From NCBI GenBank assembly GCA_019100305.1, contig JAHRHW010000303.1, forward strand, positions 1-5,689: a DNA stretch of 5,689 bases. Reading direction: 5' to 3'. Both the position numbers and the translations under genes were made by a program. The notes beneath the pieces are model-generated. The model made no database searches. It had not been told where the DNA came from and saw only the letters and a program-made list of their open reading frames with translations. Shown piece after piece: positions 1 to 5,689 of this stretch; position 1 is the first letter of the stretch, and each line of letters begins with the position of its first letter. Source of the stretch: Candidatus Thiodiazotropha taylori (GTDB lineage Bacteria; Pseudomonadota; Gammaproteobacteria; Chromatiales; Chromatiaceae).

Positions 1-1782
1 ATCGGAGAGACCGTCTGTTTTGCACTCTTCGGCAGAACCTTTTCATTGGGACCTGAAGAGTTGACCAAAGTCATCCGCTGGGGTGAAACCCATTGCGAGG
101 CGCAGCTTGAATTCACCTGCGGAGATGGGGTGCGCTACAGATTGGAGCGCTTTCTCGATGATAGCGGAAATCATAGTGCCCGCCTGGCCCCTGCTGGTGT
201 CAACGATGAGGATCAGGTGGTACGCGGAATTGAGCAGGTGGCTGACAGAATCTATCAGCTAATCGGCTTCGAATACGAAGAGTTTGTCGAATCCTTCTAT
301 CTTGCTCAGCGGGAGATCACAACCCCCCATCCACACAGTTATGCCGTCAAGACCATGGCTGGACTGGTGACCCTGGAGTATTGTGATGCGGCCTGTCAGG
401 AGGATCGGGATGATGCTGAAGAGGCGTTGAGCCAACGACAGCAGGAGCTGGATGGATTGCAACAACAGATGGTTGAGCTGGATATCGACCCGGCACTGAT
501 GCCAGGCCTGGAGAGTGAGCGTCAGACGATTGCCCAGCGACTTGATCAGACTAAACAACTGACGGAAGAGCTGGATACGGCATCCTCGGCCTATCAGGAC
601 GCCATGCCGATGCGTGCCAAATCGACTTCCAAGGCTGGCAGCGCAGGATTTTTCAGCCTGCTCTTTTTCCTGCTTGCCGCCGTTGCCGGTGGTGCCTGGT
701 ACATGCTGACCAATATGCCGGAGCATGAGTTGTCAGGCCGTTTGAATGAGTGGCTTGCGCAGATGGTTCCAGACTGGGGTGAGGCAACACTTCCCTGGTT
801 GCTATATGCAGCGGCTGGTGCTGGGCTGCTGTTTTTGATCTTTCTGATTCGTCGCGGGGCATTGAAGAGTCGAGTCGCAGCCTATTCAGAGACCGCTTCA
901 AGCCTGGCTGACGTCCTCAATCGGTTGGATGACGTGCCATCAGACGTTGTGCCTGATGAGGTACAGGATGCGGCTACGTCTGCTGCTGAAACCGATCAGG
1001 AAGAGACCGCTACCGATACCGCTGACGTTGAAGAGACTCAAGCTCCCGCGATTGTTGATCGTGCCGCGCGTAGCCGGTTGGTCTCCCGGGTCACTGATTG
1101 GTCAGCCTCGGTTGCGGAAGTTCGGGATAGTGTTGCCAGTGAGTTGGACCAGCTGAATGGCAACTTGGAACAGTTCCGATTGCGTGCCGATGAGCTCAAT
1201 CAGTCGATTGGCATAGAACAGGAACGATTGGATCGGGCGGCAAGACTCAAAGAGATGATGGCGAGTCTGAATGAGAAGATCGATGATCGAAAGCAGTATA
1301 TACAGACCTGCAATCTGGCTGATGAGTTGATTCGGGGAACCACCCGTGAAGTCTCACACCAGTTTAATCGTAAACTGCGGGGATTGGTCAGTAAGACACT
1401 ACCGCTGTTTACGGAGAATCGATATGAGCATCTGCAGATCGATGATGACCTGACAGTACGAGCCTTCTCCAGCGAGAAACGGGATTTCATGGATTTGGAT
1501 GAGATCTCCAGCGGAACCCAACGGCAGATTATGTTGGCAGTAAGATTGGCACTCTCCCAGGAGCTGGTCGCTCGTGCCGTCAAAGGGGGACAGTTTCTGT
1601 TTCTTGATGAGCCTTTTGCCTTCTTTGATGAAAAACGGACCCGTAGTTCACTGACCGTGCTGCCGACGCTGAGTGAAGAGCTCAATCAGATCTGGATTGT
1701 TGCGCAGGATTTTGCAGATGATCTGAAATTCGATCTACATATTCAATGCGACCGGGATACTGATCAGCTGCCGGTGGCATAG
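1..1782 (+). CDS. Rad50/SbcC/YhaN-like ABC ATPase with two transmembrane helices, 5'-truncated by window edge
   Basis: The frame is open from base 1 to a TAG stop at 1780-1782, giving 593 visible residues (numbered from base 1). The first residues, IGETVCFALFGRT, match what follows the Walker A P-loop in Rad50/SbcC proteins, so the true start and Walker A lie upstream. The TTG at 46 is not a credible start. In order: a Q-loop (FYLAQRE, Gln103); a first coiled-coil arm at about 128-200; a transmembrane helix at about 216-236; a loop of about 27 residues; a second helix at about 264-284 followed by RRGALKSR; an Asp/Glu/Thr/Ala-rich linker at about 310-349; a second coiled-coil arm at about 360-445; an ABC signature SSGTQRQ (503-509); Walker B FLFLDEP (532-538, with catalytic Glu537); a D-loop around Asp543; and IWIVAQD, where Gln569 sits at the usual H-loop His. 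No CxxC zinc hook is seen. The positive-inside rule puts both ATPase halves in the cytoplasm, anchored to the inner membrane. The nearest recognised architecture is Bacillus YhaN, partner of the YhaO phosphoesterase, suggesting DNA end processing or repair. The family call is firm; the function is inferred. Confidence 0.9.
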   Translation: MGETVCFALFGRTFSLGPEELTKVIRWGETHCEAQLEFTCGDGVRYRLERFLDDSGNHSARLAPAGVNDEDQVVRGIEQVADRIYQLIGFEYEEFVESFYLAQREITTPHPHSYAVKTMAGLVTLEYCDAACQEDRDDAEEALSQRQQELDGLQQQMVELDIDPALMPGLESERQTIAQRLDQTKQLTEELDTASSAYQDAMPMRAKSTSKAGSAGFFSLLFFLLAAVAGGAWYMLTNMPEHELSGRLNEWLAQMVPDWGEATLPWLLYAAAGAGLLFLIFLIRRGALKSRVAAYSETASSLADVLNRLDDVPSDVVPDEVQDAATSAAETDQEETATDTADVEETQAPAIVDRAARSRLVSRVTDWSASVAEVRDSVASELDQLNGNLEQFRLRADELNQSIGIEQERLDRAARLKEMMASLNEKIDDRKQYIQTCNLADELIRGTTREVSHQFNRKLRGLVSKTLPLFTENRYEHLQIDDDLTVRAFSSEKRDFMDLDEISSGTQRQIMLAVRLALSQELVARAVKGGQFLFLDEPFAFFDEKRTRSSLTVLPTLSEELNQIWIVAQDFADDLKFDLHIQCDRDTDQLPVA

Positions 1783-1791
1783 AGTTGAGTG
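1781..1791 (+). promoter_or_regulatory. hrpB translation start region (weak SD, GTG start, likely coupled)
   Basis: Only six bases separate the upstream TAG (1780-1782) from the GTG at 1789. The best Shine-Dalgarno-like bases are AGAG at 1781-1784, four bases before the start, with GGTGG at 1773-1777 further off. Such a weak site straddling the previous stop suggests that translation of hrpB depends on ribosomes finishing the upstream gene. The GTG is supported by the protein: it gives an N-terminus SKLPVKQVITEL, resembling the N-terminus of E. coli HrpB as remembered. Confidence 0.5.
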
Positions 1792-4305
1792 TCAAAACTA
1801 CCAGTAAAGCAGGTTATCACCGAACTTTCTGATGCCCTGGCGACTCAGGGCCGGGCTGTGTTAAGTGCACCGCCCGGCTCCGGCAAGACAACCCTGGTAC
1901 CCCTCGAACTGCTGAACAGTCCCTGGCTGGACGGAAACACGATTCTGTTACTCGAACCAAGGCGTCTCGCCGCTCGGGCGGCCGCCGCCAGAATGGCCAG
2001 TCTACTGGGTGAACCGATTGGTGAACGAGTCGGTTATTCAATTCGTCTTGAGCGAAAAGTTTCCCGCAACACACGAATTGAGGTGGTGACTGAGGGAATT
2101 TTGACCCGCCGGTTACAACGGGACCCGGAACTGTCCGGGGTGGGGCTGGTGATCTTCGATGAATTTCATGAACGCAATCTACACAGCGACCTCTCACTTG
2201 CTCTGACGTTGGATACACAGCAGAGCTTGCGTGAAGACCTGCGTCTGTTGGTTATGTCAGCTACCCTCGATCAGCAAGCTGTGAGTAGCTTACTGCATGA
2301 TGCTGCCGTGATTCAGGCGCAGGGGCGGCAGTATCCGGTAACCCATCACTACCTTGATCAGACAGCAGACAGACGCAACATTGCCGAACAGGTTGTCAGG
2401 GCAATCATCAGGGCGTGGCAGGATCAGCAGGGCGATGTGCTGGCATTTCTCCCTGGAGTCGGTGAAATCCGTAGAGCTCAAAAGCTGCTCGAAGCAGAGA
2501 TGAAAAACCAAACCCAGCCTGTTCTTATCTCTCCCCTGTATGGAGATCTTGCAAAGGAGGATCAGGATCGCGCCATACTCCCCGATCCACACAACAGACG
2601 CCGTATTGTACTGACCACCTCGATTGCGGAAACCAGCCTGACCATCGAGGGTATCACGGTGGTGGTCGATGGTGGTTGGTCCCGTATGCCTCGGTTTTTA
2701 CCGGCGCTCGGATTGACGCGATTGGAGACAGTTCCGGTTTCAAAAGCCGCTGCAGATCAACGTGCCGGTAGGGCGGGTCGCTTGGGTCCCGGGGTCTGTT
2801 ATCGCGTCTGTAGTGAGTCTGCCTATAATCAGTCGTTACCCCATCACCCGGCGGAGATTTTGCAGACCGACTTGGCACCAGTGGCACTGCAACTGGCCAG
2901 CTGGGGAATTGCAGATCCAGCTCAGTTGCAGTGGCTTGACCCGCCTCCAAAGGGAGCCTTCTCACAGGCTGTGACTCTGTTACAGAGACTTGGTGCGGTC
3001 GACCAGCAGGGAATGATCACAAAACTGGGCAGACGCATGGCTGAGTTACCTACCCATCCGCGTCTGGCGCATATGCTGATTCATGCTCCGGAAGATCAGT
3101 TGCAACTGGTGAGCGATCTGGTGGCTCTGATTACCGAGCGGGATCCTTTATCGACCCGAGAGGATGGGAGTGATTTAGCCTTGAGACTCGCTCTGTTGCA
3201 GCAGTGGCGGGAGAGGAACCTCTCAGAATCCCGGTATAGAACGGCATGCCGCCAGCTTGACCGGATCAGTAGGGATTGGTTGAGACGCTTAAGCCATAAA
3301 GGGGATGCCAAGTCCCATGGTCTGTTATCGGTAGGGGAACTGCTGGCTCTGGCATTTCCTGATCGGATCGCACAACGATCCGCACATGGTCGTTACAAAT
3401 TGGTCACCGGTCGCGCGGTGCGACTTGCGGAAGATGATCCATTAGCCGGGGAAGAGTATCTGGTCGCTGTTCAATTAGATGCCGGGCAAAATGAAGGGCG
3501 TATCCGTCTTGCCGCATCCTTCGATTTGCAGGCGTTGCATGGCCTGCCCGAAATCGCGCTCGAAGAGAGGTCGGTTATTTGCTGGGATCGTAAGGAAGAG
3601 CGCGTAAGAGCCACATCTGAGACCTGTCTGGGGGCTTTGGTCTTGAGTCGGAATAAACTCACCAATGCCGATCCGGATGCCGTCAGGAATGCCATGATTG
3701 AAGGGATACGGACAATGGGGATCGAGGTTTTACCCTGGTCCAGGAGCGTGCGCCAATGGCAACTCAGAGTGACATGGCTGGCGGCCCGTCTGAATGAGCC
3801 GGAGTGGCCGGATTTCTCGGATCAGTGGCTCTATGAAAATCTTGAGAGTTGGTTAACACCATGGCTTGAAACGATTCAGACCAAACAGCAGTTGCAGCGC
3901 CTGGATCTGCAAGCAATTCTGCTGGCCCGGCTCTCCTGGGATCAGCAACAAACCTTAAAGTCACTGGTGCCAACGCATCTTACCGTTCCCAGTGGTTCAA
4001 AAATCCCGTTACGATATAGCGCCGATGAAACACCGGTGTTGGCAGTAAGACTGCAAGAGCTGTTTGGATTGAATGACACCCCAAGGATCTGCCAGGGCAG
4101 GGTACCGGTGATGTTACACCTACTCTCTCCGGCACAGCGGCCGATACAGATCACTGATGATCTTGCCGGGTTTTGGCAAAGAACCTATGCTGAGGTAAAA
4201 AAAGAGCTGAAAGGTCGATATCCTAAGCATTATTGGCCAGATAATCCTCTGCTTGCTGAAGCAACTCGCAGGGCGAAGCCCCGTAAGTCGGGCGGTGGTG
4301 GTTGA
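1789..4305 (+). CDS. hrpB: ATP-dependent helicase HrpB (DEAH-box)
   Basis: This is a complete 838-residue protein, close to the usual 810-840 for HrpB. It is a cytoplasmic superfamily 2 DEAH/RHA helicase that uses NTP hydrolysis to remodel nucleic acid, probably RNA; its cellular role is poorly defined in most bacteria. Visible motifs: Walker A APPGSGKT (27-34); motif Ia EPRRLAARAAAARMA (56-70); Ib VTEGILTRRLQ (100-110); motif II DEFHER (124-129), the DEFH variant typical of HrpB; motif III SAT (157-159); motif IV region LAFLPGVGEI (218-227); motif V LTTSIAETSLT (275-285); motif VI QRAGRAGR (324-331) with its arginine finger. A winged-helix/HA2-type region follows (about 360-450), then the HrpB-specific C-terminal domain, with PLRYSADETPVLAVRLQELFGL spanning 740-761 and RYPKHYWPDNP at 810-820. 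All catalytic residues are present, so the enzyme should be active. It ends in a short basic and glycine tail (KPRKSGGGG). GTG start six bases after the upstream ATPase gene; same operon. HrpA is excluded because it is much longer (about 1300 residues) and lacks this C-terminal domain. Confidence 0.97.
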   Translation: MSKLPVKQVITELSDALATQGRAVLSAPPGSGKTTLVPLELLNSPWLDGNTILLLEPRRLAARAAAARMASLLGEPIGERVGYSIRLERKVSRNTRIEVVTEGILTRRLQRDPELSGVGLVIFDEFHERNLHSDLSLALTLDTQQSLREDLRLLVMSATLDQQAVSSLLHDAAVIQAQGRQYPVTHHYLDQTADRRNIAEQVVRAIIRAWQDQQGDVLAFLPGVGEIRRAQKLLEAEMKNQTQPVLISPLYGDLAKEDQDRAILPDPHNRRRIVLTTSIAETSLTIEGITVVVDGGWSRMPRFLPALGLTRLETVPVSKAAADQRAGRAGRLGPGVCYRVCSESAYNQSLPHHPAEILQTDLAPVALQLASWGIADPAQLQWLDPPPKGAFSQAVTLLQRLGAVDQQGMITKLGRRMAELPTHPRLAHMLIHAPEDQLQLVSDLVALITERDPLSTREDGSDLALRLALLQQWRERNLSESRYRTACRQLDRISRDWLRRLSHKGDAKSHGLLSVGELLALAFPDRIAQRSAHGRYKLVTGRAVRLAEDDPLAGEEYLVAVQLDAGQNEGRIRLAASFDLQALHGLPEIALEERSVICWDRKEERVRATSETCLGALVLSRNKLTNADPDAVRNAMIEGIRTMGIEVLPWSRSVRQWQLRVTWLAARLNEPEWPDFSDQWLYENLESWLTPWLETIQTKQQLQRLDLQAILLARLSWDQQQTLKSLVPTHLTVPSGSKIPLRYSADETPVLAVRLQELFGLNDTPRICQGRVPVMLHLLSPAQRPIQITDDLAGFWQRTYAEVKKELKGRYPKHYWPDNPLLAEATRRAKPRKSGGGG

Positions 4306-4355
4306 AGGTCAAGCTAAGCTTGGGTTTAAGGGTTAAGATATCGGAATAGCACAAG
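4306..4355 (+). other. Short intergenic gap, possible weak promoter, no terminator
   Basis: These 50 bases separate hrpB from the kinase gene. No GC-rich hairpin followed by a T-tract is present, so read-through from hrpB is likely. One weak sigma70-like pair can be drawn: TTGAAG at 4302-4307 and TTTAAG at 4325-4330, 17 bases apart, each with 4 of 6 consensus bases. At this base composition such a match is only slightly better than chance. The gap also holds AAGCTAAGCTT (4311-4321), a short palindrome with a one-base centre, and a loose GGGTTTAAGGGTTAAG repeat (4322-4337). Neither has an assigned role. Confidence 0.3.
4343..4346 (+). promoter_or_regulatory. Weak ribosome binding site of the histidine kinase gene
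   Basis: GGAA lies nine bases before the ATG at 4356, a little farther than ideal but usable. An in-frame TAG at 4347-4349 blocks any earlier start, so ATG 4356 is the most upstream possible start for the kinase. Confidence 0.4.
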
Positions 4356-5689
4356 ATGTGGTCAGAGTTTTGGAATAGATATAGAGGCCAGTTCAATCAG
4401 GCGCCCGACCGGGAGTCTGAACAGTCGATTGTCAGATTGATAATCGCTTTGGTCATGTGCCTTTATATTGTCTATGTCTACCTGTTCATACCCTCGGAAA
4501 CTACTTCCACACTGGTGCCACTGGCGCTGCTCTATACTCTCTGCAGCTTGATCATCATCATGGTGATTGCATGGAAGCCCCTTGTTTTCACTGTCCGTCG
4601 TACGATCACCATGTCATTCGATGTCAGTATGATTACCCTGGCGATGTGGATCGGTGGTGAAACCACCTCGATGCTCTATGTATTCTATCTTTGGATCAGT
4701 CTGGGAAACGGATTTCGTTTTGGTACACCATCTCTCTATTTCACAAGCACACTCTCCACGCTTGGATTTGCTTCCGTTATATTGATCAGCGACTTTTGGA
4801 AAGAGCAACCGGTTCTGGGTATTGGACTGTTACTCGGATTATTGATTACAACACTCTATGTGGCTCTATTACTGTTGCGGATAGAGCGTGAAAAAAGGCG
4901 CGCTGAAGCATCGAGCCAGGCAAAGAGTCGTTTCCTGGCCAACATGAGCCACGAAATACGCACTCCTTTGAATGGTGTGGTCGGGATGACCGACCTGCTT
5001 GCAAGAACACCAATGGGATTGGAGCAACGAGAGATCATGTCGACCATTCAGGCATCTGCTGAGACACTGCTCAATCTAATCGAGGAGATTCTTGATTTTT
5101 CCAAGATTGAGGCGGGTAAGGTTGAAGTAAAGCTTGCTGACCAAGACCTGTCCGAGCTGACGGACAGTGTGATATCAATGATGAAACCGACAGCCGATAC
5201 CAAAGGTATCGAGCTGAATTGCTGGATAGACCTGGATATCTCTCCGGTAATCAAAACCGATTCCAAGCTGCTTCGGCAGATACTGATCAATCTGTTGAAC
5301 AACGCTATCAAATTCACCGACCAAGGCGGTATCGTGCTGAAGGTGACGCCTTACACCTCAGGAGATAGTGAAGATCGTGTTCCTAGATTGATGTTTGAAG
5401 TCATAGACACAGGTATCGGCATTTCTGAGGCTCAGCAAAAACGAATTTTCGAATGGTTTGAACAAGGGGATGATTCTGCAACCCGTCGTTACACCGGAAG
5501 TGGCCTCGGCACAACGATTACCAAACAGTTGGTCGAGTTATTGGACGGAACCATCGGGCTGGAGAGCCGTTTGGGGGAAGGCAGTCGGTTCTGGTTTCAG
5601 ATACCAGCCATTACCAGTGACAACCCCATTGACATAGAACGCTTTCAAGACGCTAGAGTATTATTGTTCACCGATCTCCTGTCTGAAAA
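4356..5689 (+). CDS. RpfC-like membrane sensor histidine kinase (probably hybrid), 3'-truncated by window edge
   Basis: The frame stays open from ATG 4356 to the window end, giving 444 codons and two extra bases with no stop. A short basic N-terminus (DRESEQSIVR, 18-27) precedes about six hydrophobic helices at roughly 26-46, 52-73, 84-99, 104-119, 126-145 and 152-174. The WKPLVFTVRR and RIEREKRR stretches mark cytoplasmic sides. No periplasmic sensor domain is present, so the signal is probably read in or near the membrane. The HisKA domain has the H-box FLANMSHEIRTPLNG with phospho-acceptor His199, then LLNLIEEILDFSKIEAGK (238-255). The HATPase domain has the N-box LINLLNNAIKF (Asn316), G1 DTGIGIS (351-357), F-box IFEWFEQ (365-371) and G2 GSGLGTTI (381-388). 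All catalytic elements are intact. It should autophosphorylate and feed a phosphorelay. After the kinase core, ARVLLFTD (433-440) looks like the first strand of a receiver or degenerate receiver, pointing to a hybrid kinase. The resemblance is to the RpfC type, which senses diffusible fatty-acid signals in Xanthomonas; the ligand here is unknown. Not necessarily related in function to hrpB. Confidence 0.93.
   Translation, partial: MWSEFWNRYRGQFNQAPDRESEQSIVRLIIALVMCLYIVYVYLFIPSETTSTLVPLALLYTLCSLIIIMVIAWKPLVFTVRRTITMSFDVSMITLAMWIGGETTSMLYVFYLWISLGNGFRFGTPSLYFTSTLSTLGFASVILISDFWKEQPVLGIGLLLGLLITTLYVALLLLRIEREKRRAEASSQAKSRFLANMSHEIRTPLNGVVGMTDLLARTPMGLEQREIMSTIQASAETLLNLIEEILDFSKIEAGKVEVKLADQDLSELTDSVISMMKPTADTKGIELNCWIDLDISPVIKTDSKLLRQILINLLNNAIKFTDQGGIVLKVTPYTSGDSEDRVPRLMFEVIDTGIGISEAQQKRIFEWFEQGDDSATRRYTGSGLGTTITKQLVELLDGTIGLESRLGEGSRFWFQIPAITSDNPIDIERFQDARVLLFTDLLSE

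Noticed and set aside
46..48. TTG as the start codon of the ATPase gene
   Set aside because: The frame is open to base 1 and the upstream residues fit the conserved helix after Walker A, so the gene begins outside the window.
382..396. Cys-x3-Cys pair (YCDAACQ) as a Rad50 zinc hook
   Set aside because: The spacing is CxxxC instead of CxxC, and it lies at the base of the first arm near the Q-loop, not at the coil apex.
259..726. 155-codon reverse-strand open frame
   Set aside because: It lies wholly antisense to the well-supported ATPase gene and its protein has no recognisable domain.
1200..1685. 161-codon reverse-strand open frame, rich in Ser and Arg
   Set aside because: It is antisense to the conserved signature/Walker B region of the ATPase; its composition is typical of a shadow frame.
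1817..2218. 133-codon reverse-strand open frame
   Set aside because: It is antisense to the helicase motifs of hrpB, with no recognisable domain or ribosome binding site.
4278..4293. CCCG/CGGG hairpin near the end of hrpB as a terminator
   Set aside because: The stem is only four base pairs, lies inside the coding region and has no following T-tract.
4311..4321. AAGCTAAGCTT palindrome as an operator
   Set aside because: It is very short with a one-base centre, and there is no second copy or recognisable regulator site nearby.
4457..4891. Two short forward open frames (4457-4660 and 4691-4891) as small genes
   Set aside because: Both overlap the kinase transmembrane region out of frame; the kinase frame is continuous and has conserved domains.

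Overview
The window shows three same-strand (+) protein-coding genes. They are tightly packed, at roughly 50% GC, with no RNA genes, mobile elements, CRISPR arrays or long non-coding stretches. Gene content and protein style (a full-length HrpB helicase and an RpfC-like membrane hybrid kinase) suggest a gammaproteobacterium, possibly a Chromatiales-type or sulfur-oxidiser relative. That placement is an inference from protein style, not a database match.

Layout. Positions 1-1782 hold the 3' portion of a Rad50/SbcC/YhaN-type ABC ATPase. Its start and Walker A lie upstream of the window. It carries the Q-loop, two short coiled-coil arms, two transmembrane helices where a Rad50 protein would have its hook, an acidic linker, and the C-terminal signature/Walker B half. 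Six bases later, positions 1789-4305 encode a complete 838-residue HrpB, a DEAH-box ATP-dependent helicase. After a 50-base gap, 4356-5689 encodes the N-terminal 444 residues of a sensor histidine kinase, with about six transmembrane helices followed by HisKA and HATPase domains. It runs off the right edge just where a receiver or receiver-like domain seems to start.

How they may work together. The ATPase and hrpB are almost certainly co-transcribed and probably translationally coupled. Both are NTP-driven nucleic-acid enzymes, so a shared nucleic-acid processing role is plausible but unproven. YhaN-type ATPases are usually paired with a metallophosphoesterase (YhaO, Mre11/SbcD-like), which would be expected just upstream of the window. 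The kinase may be read through from the same operon or may have its own weak promoter in the 50-base gap; no terminator is visible there. The most interesting item is the membrane-inserted Rad50-like ATPase with a glutamine at the expected H-loop histidine position, placed directly next to hrpB.
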